NCBI GenBank assembly: GCA_963704035.1
Contig: CAVPGR010000004.1
Location: 248,001 to 312,000 of the forward strand
Source: JAOSJL01 sp963704035
GTDB lineage: Bacteria; Actinomycetota; Acidimicrobiia; IMCC26256; JAOSJL01
Length of the DNA: 64,000 bases
Reading direction: 5' to 3'
Every line of letters starts with the position of its first letter. The stretch's first letter is position 1. The notes under the pieces are model-generated. The model was not told where the DNA came from, did not search any database, and worked only from the letters and a program-made list of their open reading frames with translations. The position numbers and the translations under genes were made by a program. Of the stretch, positions 47,751 through 57,750 are shown in pieces.

Positions 47751-50130
47751 CTAGCCCTCCGGCTCGAGCGCCAGGTCGAGAACATCCGCCACGTCGTCGA
47801 CGAGATGGAACGTCATCGCGGCGGCCACAGCCTCCGGCACGTCGTCGAGATCTCCCTCGTTGCGCGCGGGCAGGATCACCTCACGCAGCCCGGCACGGTG
47901 GGCGGCCAGCACCTTCTGCTTGACCCCGCCGATCGGGAGCACACGGCCCTGGAGAGTCACCTCGCCGGTCATGCCGACCTCGGACCGCACGGGCCTGCCC
48001 GAGAGCAGGCTCATCAGCGCGCTCGTCATCGTGATCCCCGCCGACGGGCCGTCCTTGGGCACCGCGCCCGACGGGACGTGGAGGTGAAACCGCTTGCCGG
48101 AGAATCCCTCCGCGTCGAGACCGAGTGAATCGCCGTGCGAACGCACGTAGGACTGCGCGATCTGCGCCGACTCACTCATCACGTCCCCGAGTTGCCCGGT
48201 CAGCGTGAAGCTCGAAGCGCCCGCCGCGCCGTCACCCGGCATGACACTCGCCTCCACGAACAACACGTCCCCGCCCACACCGGTGACAGCGAGACCCGTG
48301 GCGACACCCGGCGTCGCCGTGCGGTCGACCACCTCGTTGAAGAACTTCGGCCTCCCGAGCAACTCGGAGAGGTCGTCACGACCGACCGACACTGGCGGCG
48401 TGTCGCCACCGGCGGCGAGGCGCGTCGCCACCTTGCGCAGGACCTTGCCGAGCTCGCGCTCGAGGTTCCGAACCCCGGCCTCGCGGGTGTAGTCGAGGAC
48501 GATGCCGCGTACGGCCTCCTCGTCGATCACGACCTCGTCGTCGTCGAGACCGTTGTGCTCGATCTGGCGCTCGAGGAGGTGGTCGCGCGCGATGGCGACC
48601 TTCTCCTCCTCGGTGTACCCGTCGAGGTGCACGACCTCCATTCGGTCGAGCAACGGCCCGGGGATCGTGTCGATCACATTGGCCGTGGCCACGAACAGCA
48701 CGTCGGACAGATCCAGTTCGACCTCGAGGTAGTGGTCACGGAACGAGTGGTTCTGCGCCGGGTCGAGTACTTCGAGCAGCGCGGCCGACGGATCACCGGA
48801 GAACGCCAGCCGCGGCTGGAGCTTGTCGACCTCGTCGAGCATGAAGACGGGATTCATGGTCCCGGCCTCGCGCAGCGCCCGGGCAATCCGTCCGGGCTGC
48901 GCGCCGACGTAGGTGCGACGGTGCCCGCGGACCTCGGCCTCGTCACGCACTCCGCCCAGCGACACTCGCACGAACTCGCGACCGAGTGCCCGAGCCACCG
49001 ATTCACCGAGAGACGTCTTGCCGACCCCTGGAGGACCGACCAGGGCGATGATCGCGCCGGATCCCCGACCTCCCTCGGGTGCGCGTCCACGGTCGATGCG
49101 GAGCTTGCGCACCGCCAGGAACTCGAGGATGCGCTCCTTGACGTCGTCGAGGCCGGTGTGGTCGGCGTCGAGTACCTCGCGCGCGGCGTTGACGTCGAGG
49201 TGTTCCTCGGAACGTTTCCCCCACGGGATCTCGAGGATCGGTGTCGAGCCAGCTACGGATCCACCCGTGCTCCGCACTCTGCTCGCTCGTCTTCTCCAGT
49301 CGTGTAGAGCTCACGCTCGACGGCATCGGAGACTTCCTCGGGGACGTCGGCATCCTCCAGGCGTGCGCGGTATTCGGCGACAACGTCGTCGTCCTCACCG
49401 AGCTCGCGCTCGATGGCCTCGAGCTGCTGGCGGAGCATGAACTCGCGCTGGGTCTTCTCCATCCCCTCGGTGACGTCCCGACGCACCTTGTCTTTCAGCG
49501 ACAGGTCGGCCAACGTCGCGCGCATCCAATCGAGTGCCTTGGCGAGACGCTCCTCCACGTCGACCGTCTCGAGCAGTTCCACCTTCTGTTCGAACGTGAC
49601 ATCGGGCGAGTAGCCGGCCGTGTCAGCGACGACACCCGGATCGTCGATGCCGCGCAACCCCTCGATCAGACGACTCGCCCCGCGGTGCTCCAGCACGTTC
49701 TCGACGACGGCCTTGTACTCGCGTGCCGAGTTCGTGGGCGCGCTCGGTCGCCTCGGGCTCCCCCCGTGGCGTGGTCCGCACCCTGAGGGCACCGTCGCCG
49801 TTGGGTTCTGCGGCACCGACCTCGGCGCGGGCGAGGCCACGCACGAGGATCCCTCGACCTCCACCGGGTAGATCGCCGGAGTCCTCGATGGCGGCGACGG
49901 TCCCGATACGAGCGTAGCGACCGTCGACCTTGGGCACGAGCAGCACGCGACGGTCGGCATCCATGGCCGCGGCCACGGCGGCACGGGCCTCTTCCGACTC
50001 GGCGGCGATGGTCAGGACCATCTGCGGCAGGACCACGCCCGTCGTGAGCGTCAGACACGGGCAGAACGGGCTGCCCGTCGGTCTCCGGCCGGGTCTCGTC
50101 GGGCGTGGTCACTGTGCTGTCGTCGCTCAT
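47751..50130 (-). pseudogene. lon: ATP-dependent protease Lon, about four frameshifts
   Basis: The frames add up to a normal Lon of about 790 residues. ATG 50130 starts MSDDSTVTTPDE; the N-domain resumes as VVLPQMVLTIAAES after an indel near 50050; AREYKAVVENVLEH follows one near 49732; SEQSAEHGWIRSWLDT follows one near 49300; and near 49222 the frame moves to ILEIPWGKRSEEHL. The rest is intact: Walker A GPPGVGKT, FMLDEVDK, and the Ser-Lys dyad in PKDGPSAGI and GGVKQKV. Four shifts within 1 kb amid intact motifs suggest sequence errors; if real, the gene is dead. Its upstream gap holds a 16-bp palindrome. Confidence 0.88.
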
Positions 50131-50244
50131 CGGGCCTCGCTGACGGGAGTGGTCGGACTCGGTCGGTAGACGTGCGGCCGGAAACGTGCGATCGGGAAAC
50201 CCGGCCGACAGTGGGTCCCAACGGGCAACGGCATCCACATATTC

Positions 50245-50260
50245 CCGATACGCGTATCGG
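50245..50260. promoter_or_regulatory. Perfect 16-bp palindrome in the lon/AKR divergent gap
   Basis: CCGATACGCGTATCGG reads the same on both strands and stands 115 bp before lon and 55 bp before the aldo/keto reductase gene. Such a site suits a dimeric repressor or activator. It does not match the HspR HAIR box consensus I know. Confidence 0.45.
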
Positions 50261-50314
50261 ATTTCAGAAAACCTGCGTCGCCGACACTCAACTCGAGCAT
50301 GGTAGACCCGGAGC

Positions 50315-51277
50315 ATGCGCTTCAGACACGTGGGCCGGTGGGGTCTCCAGGTCTCCGAGGTCGGGCTGGGTTCCTGGCTCACCTATGGGGGGTCGGTGGA
50401 ACGCGACGCCGCCGCGGCGTGCATCCACCGGGCCTACGAGCTCGGGGTGAACTTCTTCGACACCGCCAACGTGTACAGCGCCGGGGCGGGCGAGGAGGTC
50501 ATGGGCGCGGCACTCGCCGACTACCGCCGCGAGTCGTACGTCCTGGCCACCAAGGTCTACTTCCCGATGTCGAGGCGCCCCAACGACTCGGGGCTCTCCC
50601 GCAAGCACATCTTCGAGCAGCTCCACGCGTCGCTGCGGCGGCTCGGCACCGACACGATCGACATCTACCAGTGCCACCGCTACGACGAGAGCACGCCGCT
50701 CGAGGAGACGTGCGCGGCGATGGCCGACATCATCCGGTCCGGGAAAGGTGCACTACTGGGGCACCTCGGAATGGTCGGCCGACCAGATCGCGCACGCTGT
50801 CTCGCTGTGCGGTCCGAAGGCTGGCCGGTGCCGATCAGCAACCAACCGCAGTACTCGATGCTGTGGCGCGAGATCGAGAAGCGCGTCCTGCCCGTGCTCG
50901 GGCGAGCTCGGTCTCGGCCAGGTCGTCTGGTCACCGCTGGCGCAGGGCGTGCTCACCGGCAAGTACACGACTCCCGACGACGTCCCGCCCGGACTCCCGT
51001 GCCGCAGGCGGCGACAAGGATTTCGTCGACGTGGCTGCTGAAGCCCGAGGTTCTCGACGCGGTGCAGGCAATGCGTCCTCTGGCCGAGGAAGCCGGCTGC
51101 ACGCTGCCACAACTCGCGCTGCGATGGGCGCTGCGACAGCCCGGGGTGTCGAGCGTGATCGTCGGCGCCACGAAGCCCGACCACGTCGACGACAACGTGG
51201 CGGCGGCGGATCTCGACGTGCCCGACGAACTCCTGCAACGCGCCGGCGACCTCCTGGAGCCCGTCGCCCCCGGCTGA
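50315..51277 (+). pseudogene. Aldo/keto reductase, about five frameshifts
   Basis: An AKR of the Kv-beta/YghZ type, about 320 residues when the frames are joined. From ATG 50315: EVGLGSWLTYGG, FFDTANVYSAG (catalytic Tyr) and LATKVYFPMS. An extra A near 50745 breaks it before VHYWGTSEWSADQI, and further shifts lie near 50810, 50903, 50993 and 51040, with SNQPQYSML, GQVVWSPLAQGVLTGKY and GGDKDFVD in alternating frames, before an intact C-terminus ending VIVGATKPDHVDDNV. Motif order is complete. Substrate unknown. Confidence 0.85.
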
Positions 51278-51352
51278 GCCTGCCACAGGTCGACGGCCAA
51301 CTGCTCACGGCCGCATTGCTCGACGGGAATCGGACGAATCTAGGATCCTCCT

Positions 51353-52060
51353 GTGCCGTCACGACGTCGCTACCGCAGCTACGCTGCTCTCGCCTTCGAC
51401 GTTGAGCTGCTCCCGTTCGTGGCGGCCGTCGTCGGTAGTCGTGGTCGCTGCGGTGTGCAGCGTCGTGATCGCCGAGCTCATCGCCGATGCGACGCGCCGG
51501 ACGACACACGCAGACTCGACCCTCGAGTCCTCGGCTGGGTCGTCGATCGACGATCGACGGTGCTCTCACCGCTCGCCAGATCGGTGACCCATCTCGCTCG
51601 ACACGCGTGGGGATCGGCACCTCACCGCCGCGGCACGATCGCCTTGACCGTCGCCCGAGAGACCTCCGCCTCGCGGTGCTGGTCGTGGCGTCCACCGTCG
51701 GGGTGGCCATCCTGACGACGATCGCCAAGTACGGTCGATCGCGTCGACCGCCCCCTTCGCGTCTGCCTCGGAGCTGCATCCGGTCCGTGATTCCCCTCGG
51801 GCCACGCCGCTCAGGCGGTGGCGCTGTACGGAGCACTGGCAATCGTCGGGTGCGACTGCTGTGCGTCCGGTCCTCGCACGTCGATCTCGCCGGTGCCGGG
51901 AGTAGCCTGCCGTCGGTGGCTCCCGGGTCTATCTCGCCGTCCACTGGCCGTCGAACGTACTCCGTGCCGCCGGAGGGCATCGCCGTGGTGGCTGTTGGTG
52001 AATACCGCCTCCTCGCCTTCATTCGGGCCCGAATTGACGGCGCCACCGGGACGAGCCGGA
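51353..52060 (+). pseudogene. PAP2-family phosphatase, hidden by several frameshifts
   Basis: No single frame here looks like a protein, yet joined frames give a PAP2 membrane phosphatase. A span (VVVVAAVCSVVIAELIADA) is followed by VLGWVVDRRSTVLSPLARSVTHLA, a second span (LAVLVVASTVGVAILTTI), then KYG at 51727 in the Lys-x6-Arg-Pro region, FPSGHAAQAVALYGALAIV at 51791, and SRVYLAVHWPSN at 51921. The three catalytic motifs lie in three different frames. The last usual Asp is Asn. Ends are approximate. PAP2 enzymes dephosphorylate lipids such as undecaprenyl pyrophosphate. Confidence 0.65.
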
Positions 52061-52094
52061 AGGAATCCAGATGGGCCCCCCGTGCGCTGCGGAC

Positions 52095-53042
52095 TCAGCC
52101 GTTCAGGAGCTCTGAGGCAGCGGCGTACGGATCGAGCTCGCGTGCCGCCACGCGGGCAGCGAGGTTTTCGAAGTCGTCACCGGTGCAGATCTCGTCCGCG
52201 CGCGCGTCGAGCTGGGCCATCACGATCCGCTTGAGCTCATCTCGGAGGCGGCGGTGGCGACGTTCCTCGAGCCGTCCGTCGACCTCCAGAAACGCGCGGT
52301 GCTTCGACACGGCGTCCCACAGACGGTCGGTGCCGGTGTCGTCGGTCGCCACGGTTTCCACGACCGGGGGACGCCACGGCCGCTCCCCCGCCATGTCGAG
52401 CATCATCTCGAGGTCCCGGACCGCCTCGGCGGCACCCGCGCGGTCGGCCTTGTTGACCGCGAACACGTCGGCGATCTCCAACAGCCCGGCCTTGTTGGCC
52501 TGGACGGCGTCGCCCCAACCAGGATTCACCACCACGATCGTCGTGTCGGCGGCACCGGCCACCTCGACCTCGACCTGACCGACGCCGACGGTCTCGATGA
52601 GAACCCATGCCTTGCCCGCGGCGTCGAGCACCCTGACCGCCTGGGGCGTCGCGAGCGACAGTCCTCCCAGATGCCCCCGGGTCGCCATGGATCGGATGAA
52701 GACACCGGGGTCGGTGGCGTGGTCCTGCATGCGGATGCGGTCACCGAGGATGGCGCCGCCACTGAACGGGCTCGTGGGGTCGATGGCGAGCACGCCGACC
52801 TCGTCGCCTCCTGCGCGGATGTGTCCGACGAGGCGGTCGGTGAGCGTCGACTTGCCTGCTCCCGGCGCGCCGGTGATGCCGACCGCGTAGGCGTTGCCGG
52901 TGCGCGTGTAGAGAGCGGCGACGGCTTGGTGGGCTTGTTCGCCTCCTGCTTCGATCATCGACAGGAGTCGTGCGACAGAGCCCCGATCTCCGGTGACTGC
53001 TGCCTCGACGAGATCGGGTGCGGTGTTCGGCGCGGTGGGCAC
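52095..53042 (-). CDS. meaB: MeaB/ArgK-family GTPase (methylmalonyl-CoA mutase chaperone)
   Basis: A 315-residue G3E-class GTPase. P-loop GAPGAGKSTLTDRL, switch region DPTSPFSGGAILGDRIRM, Walker B ETVGVGQVEVEV and the base-specificity NKAD identify MeaB. It guards methylmalonyl-CoA mutase and gates loading of the B12 cofactor; the mutase itself is outside the window. A GTG start at 53042 lies 36 bp after the NifU-domain gene on the same strand. Confidence 0.93.
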   Translation of the reverse strand: MPTAPNTAPDLVEAAVTGDRGSVARLLSMIEAGGEQAHQAVAALYTRTGNAYAVGITGAPGAGKSTLTDRLVGHIRAGGDEVGVLAIDPTSPFSGGAILGDRIRMQDHATDPGVFIRSMATRGHLGGLSLATPQAVRVLDAAGKAWVLIETVGVGQVEVEVAGAADTTIVVVNPGWGDAVQANKAGLLEIADVFAVNKADRAGAAEAVRDLEMMLDMAGERPWRPPVVETVATDDTGTDRLWDAVSKHRAFLEVDGRLEERRHRRLRDELKRIVMAQLDARADEICTGDDFENLAARVAARELDPYAAASELLNG

Positions 53043-53078
53043 AGTCGGGTTGGTCGGGTGGGTCTCGTCGCTCGGCCG

Positions 53079-53363
53079 TCAGGCCTCGACCTGCACGACC
53101 TCGGTGATCCCGTCGACACGGTCCATGATGATGCGCTCCACCCCGGCCTTGAGCGTCATGGTCGACACCGGGCAGGTCCCGCACGCCCCGACGAGTTCGA
53201 CCGACACCTTGCCGTCGGCGTCGATCCCGACGAGTCGGATGTCGCCACCGTCGGCCTGGAGCGCGGGCCTGATCGCGTCGATCGCCTCGATCACGCCCGC
53301 TTCCTGCTCCGAAGCCTGCTCCGCGGCTTCTCCGGTGCCGGCTGTTCCGGTCTCGGTGCTCAT
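53079..53363 (-). CDS. NifU-like C-terminal domain protein
   Basis: A 94-residue protein with an acidic, flexible N-terminus (about 1-22) and a NifU-type domain: IRPALQADGGDIRLV and GACGTCPVSTMTLKAGVE, whose Cys-x2-Cys carries the Fe-S cluster. Such stand-alone domains act as iron-sulfur carriers. No other Fe-S assembly gene lies nearby; meaB follows downstream. Confidence 0.93.
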   Translation of the reverse strand: MSTETGTAGTGEAAEQASEQEAGVIEAIDAIRPALQADGGDIRLVGIDADGKVSVELVGACGTCPVSTMTLKAGVERIIMDRVDGITEVVQVEA

Positions 53364-53688
53364 GGCCTGTCCTCGTTGTTCTGCGTGCCGGTCTTTGTTC
53401 TGCGTGCCGGTCCCGAGGGCCGCTCGACGCCATGTTCCGGCGTCCCCTAACGGCCTCAGTTCATTCCAACACCGGCCAGTATCCCATGTGTTCCCGAGCT
53501 CGACCTCACCGCCGCTGTTCCGGCCCCGAGCCCGGGATAAGTGTCACACCCGGGATCTACGCTGGTTCTGTCGATGCGGAGGGGTTCTTTTCCCGCTCGG
53601 TCATTTCCCCCCGATGGCTTTCGCCTGTGCGTGTGCCCTTGTTTCTGTGGTGTCGCGCGGGTGGAACGAGGTCGGGAGGAGGTGAGTC
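53364..53688. other. Divergent intergenic region
   Basis: A 325-bp gap with no convincing gene or RNA. Two copies of CCCGGGAT, 18 bp apart (53531 and 53549), stand about 135 bp before the DUF222 gene and could form an operator or a 6-bp hairpin. TACGCT just after the second copy fits a TANNNT -10, but no good -35 was found. Confidence 0.4.
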
Positions 53689-54816
53689 GTGGGCGTACTG
53701 GGCGAGGAGCTCTTGGAGCTGTACCGCGACATCGACCGTCTCGAGGCGAAAGCAGCCGAGACGCTGGCGGAATTCGACACCTCGTGCGAGTGGCAGGTCG
53801 ACGGATCGGCGACCTGCCAGGCCTGGTTGCGTCTGCACGGCCGGATGACGGCCGCGGCAGCATCAGGGCGACTGAAGACGGCGCGACGACTGCGCCATCT
53901 ACCCCGCACCGCTGAAGCCTTCGCTGCCGGTGACATCTCACGTGATCACGTCTGTGTGATCGCCAGAGGCACGGATGTCGCCGAGAGTCTCGACGGAATC
54001 GACCAACTCGACGTCGAAGAAGTGGCGCGGCTCGTCGCCGACGGCGAGAAGGTCTTCGTAGACGCCGCCCGCACGGTTGATCCAGGCCGGTTGCGTCGTG
54101 TGGTGACGCACTGGCGTCATGCCGTCGAACCCCAGGTCGTCATCGCCGACGAGGTAACGGCTGTGTGCCGTCGCAAGCTGCACATGTCCCAAACACTCGA
54201 AGGACGGTTCATCCTTGACGGCGAGTTAGATGCCGAAGGTGGGGCTGTGGTGAAGACCGCGTTGGACTCGCTCATGAGCCCTGATCCGGTCGACAGCCCG
54301 AGGCGAACAGCGTCGCGGCGTCGTGCCGAAGCACTGGTGAGTTGGCTCGCCGACCTCGACGGCGGACAGCTCCCCACAGCGGGCGGCGAGAAGCCGCACG
54401 GAATCCTCGTCAGCCTCGAGACTCGGAGGCTCGAACCGGGGCATCGGCAGCGGAGTTCGACAACGGCGAGCTCCTCAGCGGCGAAGCCGCTCGCGCGTCG
54501 CCGGTGACGCCGGCACCAGCCGCACCATCACCGACGGCGACGCGAGCCAGGCCCTAGACGTCGGACGAAGAACCCCGACAATCCTCCGGCCATCCGCCGG
54601 GCACTGGTGGTACGCGACCGGGGGTGTGCGTGGCCCGGATGCGACCGGCCGCCCGAATGGTGCGACGCGCACCACCTTCACCACTGGGCCAACGGTGGCG
54701 AAACCCGCCTCGACAACCTCGCGTTGTTGTGCCGAGCCCATCACACCAAGCTCCACGAACACGGCTGGACAGGGCGGCTCACGATGGACGGAGAACTCGA
54801 GGTCAAGCCGCCCTAG
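53689..54816 (+). pseudogene. DUF222/HNH endonuclease family protein (13E12-like), frameshifted
   Basis: About 375 residues when the frames are joined. The first frame (GTG 53689, with a GGAGG site before it) has the DUF222 domain: CEWQVDGSATCQAWLRLHG, GRLKTARRLRHLP and FAAGDISRDHV. It breaks near 54430; EFDNGELLSGEAAR, TSRTITDGDASQA and the HNH part lie in other frames. The HNH domain is RDRGCAWPGCDRPPEWCDAH, then HHWANGGETRLDNLALLCRAHH, with zinc-type Cys and catalytic His. This family (13E12 repeat proteins) is multicopy in Actinobacteria and may be mobile; no flanking repeats were seen. Confidence 0.85.
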
Positions 54817-54822
54817 GGCGGG

Positions 54823-54837
54823 AGCGACGCGGTCGCT
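54823..54837. terminator. Small hairpin between convergent genes
   Basis: A 6-bp perfect stem (AGCGAC with GTCGCT) and a three-base loop fall in the 33-bp gap between the HNH gene and the convergent murA. Short and without a T tract, so only a weak candidate. Confidence 0.3.
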
Positions 54838-54849
54838 GTCGAGACTCGG

Positions 54850-56119
54850 TCAGTCGAAAGCTTCGACGTCGGCGCCGAGCGCACGCAGCATGCCCGGGAG
54901 ATCCACGTAGCCGCGGTGGATGTGGTGGCACTCCGACACCACCGTTTCTCCGGTCGCCGCAAGCCCCGCCAGCACGAGGGCGGCTCCTGCGCGCACGTCG
55001 AGCGCGCGGCACGGGTGCTCCCGACAGCCGTTCCACGCCGCGCACGACAGCGTGACGGCCCTCCGTACGGATGTCGGCACCCATGCGGTTGAGCTCGTCG
55101 ACGAACGTGTAGCGGTTGTCGAACACGTTCTCCGTCACGATCGACGTACCGTCGGCGACAGCGAGCACGGGCATGGCCAGCGGCATGAAGTCGGTCGCGA
55201 AACCCGGGTGCGGGAGCGTCGAGATGTCGACGGCGCTCGGGCGGCCGGCGGCTGAAACCTGGATTCCGGTATCGCTGCCGGTGCCCGTGCCGGCGATCTT
55301 GACCCCCATGTCGCCCAGCTTGCGGGCCACCATCTCGACGTGGTCGAGACGCGCGCTCTCCAGGGTGATGTCGCCCCCCGCGATGGCGCACGCCATGAGA
55401 AACGTTCCGGTTTCGATGCGGTCGGGCATGATCTCGGCCTCGACGGGTTCGAGTTCGGCGACACCGTCGACTTCGATGAAGGCGGTCCCCGCGCCGGTCA
55501 CGTGTGCACCCATCCGGTTCAGGAACTCGGCGAGGTCGGTGATCTCGGGTTCGCGTGCCGCGTTCTCGATGCTCGTGTGGCCGCTGGCGAGCGCCGCGGC
55601 CGTGAGCAGGTTCTCGGTCGCTCCGACCGAGGGAAAGTCGAGAGAGATCGATGCTCCGGTGAGCCGGCTGCAGCGGGCGTGGATGGTCCCGTGCACAACT
55701 TCGATCTCCGCGCCCATGTCGGTGAGACCGCGGAAGTGCATGTCGAGCTTGCGGCTCCCGATGTTGTCGCCCCCGGGCATGGCGACGAACGCCTCGCCGC
55801 ACCGTGCGAGAAGGGGTCCGAGAACGTTGACCGACGCCCGCATCTGGGTGACCAGATCGTAGGGAGCTTCGCCGTGCAGATCCCCGCGAGCGTCGATGAC
55901 GACTTCGTCGTCGCTCGGACGCTCGACCGATGCACCCACCGCACGCAGGACGTCCGACATCACGTCGAGGTCGGCGACGGGCGGCATGTTGGTGAGCCGC
56001 GTCCGGCCGGGAGCCATGAGCGCCGCGGCCATGTGCTTGCACCCGCTGTTCTTGGTGGCGCCCGAGACGCGCACCGACCCCGACAGAGGCTCACCGGGTC
56101 GCACACGCAGGCGTTCCAT
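54850..56119 (-). CDS. murA: UDP-N-acetylglucosamine enolpyruvyltransferase, one frameshift
   Basis: About 422 residues of MurA, first step of peptidoglycan precursor synthesis. GATKNSGCKHMAAAL at the N-terminus, FPSVGATENLLTAAALA, and PHPGFATDFMPLAMPVLA are typical. The catalytic loop is MPGGDNIGSR: Asp118 stands where E. coli has Cys115, as in Mycobacterium, which is known to give natural insensitivity to fosfomycin. Near 55040 one extra base moves the last 65 residues (RALDVRAGAALVLAGLAATG, then HIHRGYVDLPGML) to another frame, ending at 54850. An essential enzyme with one indel suggests a sequence error. Confidence 0.93.
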
Positions 56120-56229
56120 CGCGCTCGGAGGCTATTCCGCTCGGGCAAGTCAACGAGCGGCTGGAGGCTCCCCGACCCGTTCCGTCACCTCCACGGGGTA
56201 TTTCGAGAGCGTCATGCTCGAAAGCGGTC

Positions 56230-57051
56230 TCAGCGGCCGGTGAACTCGGGAGCGCGACCTTCGAGGGCCGCCGTCATCGCTTCCCTGGCGTCCTCCGAGC
56301 GGAGACAGTCCATCTGGGTCTCGGCCTCCAGGCGAAGGCCGTCGGTCATGGAGAGGTCGAACGACCGGTTCACCATCTCCTTCGAGCCCCGCACCGCGAG
56401 CGGTGCCCGGGATGCGAGCTCGGCAGCCAACGCGTCGACGTGGTCGCTGAAATCGCTTTCGGACACGAGCCGTTCGACCAGGCCGATCCGGTAGGCCTCG
56501 GCGGCGTCGATCTTGGCCGACGTGTAGATGAGCTCTTTGGCCTTGCCCACTCCGACGACCCGCGGGAGACGTTGTGTACCGCCGAGGTCGGGGATGATGC
56601 CGAAGTTGAGCTCCAGGATCCCCATCAACGTTTCCTCCTGGGCGACCCGGAGGTCGCACGCCAGGCCGCACTGGAGGCCGGCGCCGAAGGCGTAGCCGTG
56701 CATCGCCGCGATCGTGGGGAACGGCGCGTCCTCGAGCCAGTCGAACCCGGCCTGGAGGCGCTGGATGGCGTCGGGGTCGACCAGGCTTCCTCCGTTTCCG
56801 TCTGATCCTCCGCCGGCGAAGACCGACACGTCGATGCCACTGCAGAATGCACGCCCCTCACCACGGACGACGAGCGCGCGGATTTCGTCTTCGGCGATGA
56901 GTGCCGCGCCGAGGTCGGCCATCTCGTGCCACATCTCGACCGTGAAGGCGTTCAACTTCTCGGGACGGTCGAGCACCACGGTGGCGACGAATCCGTCGCG
57001 CTCGTACCGCAGGTTGTCGGTGGCGAAGCCGCTCGACTCGAAGTTCTCCAT
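56230..57051 (-). CDS. Enoyl-CoA hydratase/isomerase family protein
   Basis: A 273-residue crotonase-fold protein. VLDRPEKLNAFTVEMW, GRAFCSGIDVSVF and HGYAFGAGLQCGLACDLRV form the CoA-binding and oxyanion parts, then LNFGIIPDLGGTQRLPRVVG. The ATG at 57051 is chosen for an AGGAG six bases upstream. It shares little beyond the fold with the crotonase at 46.9 kb. Substrate unknown; it is 57 bp downstream of the hydrolase gene. Confidence 0.92.
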   Translation of the reverse strand: MENFESSGFATDNLRYERDGFVATVVLDRPEKLNAFTVEMWHEMADLGAALIAEDEIRALVVRGEGRAFCSGIDVSVFAGGGSDGNGGSLVDPDAIQRLQAGFDWLEDAPFPTIAAMHGYAFGAGLQCGLACDLRVAQEETLMGILELNFGIIPDLGGTQRLPRVVGVGKAKELIYTSAKIDAAEAYRIGLVERLVSESDFSDHVDALAAELASRAPLAVRGSKEMVNRSFDLSMTDGLRLEAETQMDCLRSEDAREAMTAALEGRAPEFTGR

Positions 57052-57108
57052 GACGTGCTCCTGTCTGGTCGGGGCTCGGGGGTCGTGGTCGGCGTTTCGG
57101 ATCAAAGC

Positions 57109-57750
57109 TCAGAGAGACCGCACCCAGCGCACGGCTGCATCTGCCACCTCGGCGTTGACGTCGTCGACGGTCCGTCCACTGCTCTTCAATGGTCGGAAAC
57201 CGTGGTCGGCGCTCTCCAGCCAGTGGAACTCGACAGGTCCGGGGATCTTCTTGGCCGCCCGGGTGAGGTCGGCACGACCGGCGAGGCTGTCGCGGGTGCC
57301 ACTGGCGAAGAGGACGGGAAGATCGAGACGGCCGAAGTGATCGGCGCGTTTCTTCTCGGGCTTTCCCGCCGCATGCAGGGGGTATCCGAGCAGCAGGAGA
57401 CCCCGCGCGGGAACCGGGTCGTCCTCGTCGCCCACGATCAGCGAGGTGTAGCGACCGCCCATCGAGCGTCCACCGAGAACCAGGCGGTCGGGCGGGAGAT
57501 CAGTCCGGCGGGCGAGGCTGGAGGCGGCCTCACGTGTGGCGGCGCGCAGGACCTTCTGGCTGTCGGGCGCCTTCTTTCCGGCCACGCGGTATGGGTAGTC
57601 GAAGCGCAGGTTCGGGATACCCGCGTCCTTCAGAGCCGTGGCCACCGCCCGAAGTGTCGGAGCCTGGCGGTCGGCGCCGGCCCCGTGGGCGAGAAGAACG
57701 GCACGGTCCGCACCCCGGCGCGGGCCCTGGAACGAATAGCCGAGTTTCAT
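57109..57750 (-). CDS. Small alpha/beta-hydrolase (dienelactone-hydrolase/KANL3-Tex30 type)
   Basis: A 213-residue hydrolase. VLLAHGAGADRQAP is the oxyanion loop, RLVLGGRSMGGRYTSL the nucleophile elbow with Ser, LFASGTRDSL the Asp region and ESADHGFRPLK the His. ATG 57750 overlaps the stop of the S9 peptidase gene (ATGA), so the two hydrolases are made together. Activity unknown. Confidence 0.87.
   Translation of the reverse strand: MKLGYSFQGPRRGADRAVLLAHGAGADRQAPTLRAVATALKDAGIPNLRFDYPYRVAGKKAPDSQKVLRAATREAASSLARRTDLPPDRLVLGGRSMGGRYTSLIVGDEDDPVPARGLLLLGYPLHAAGKPEKKRADHFGRLDLPVLFASGTRDSLAGRADLTRAAKKIPGPVEFHWLESADHGFRPLKSSGRTVDDVNAEVADAAVRWVRSL

Noticed and set aside
53689..54816. DUF222/HNH gene as part of an intact mobile element
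   Set aside because: No terminal inverted repeats, target-site duplication, integrase or transposase was seen beside it.
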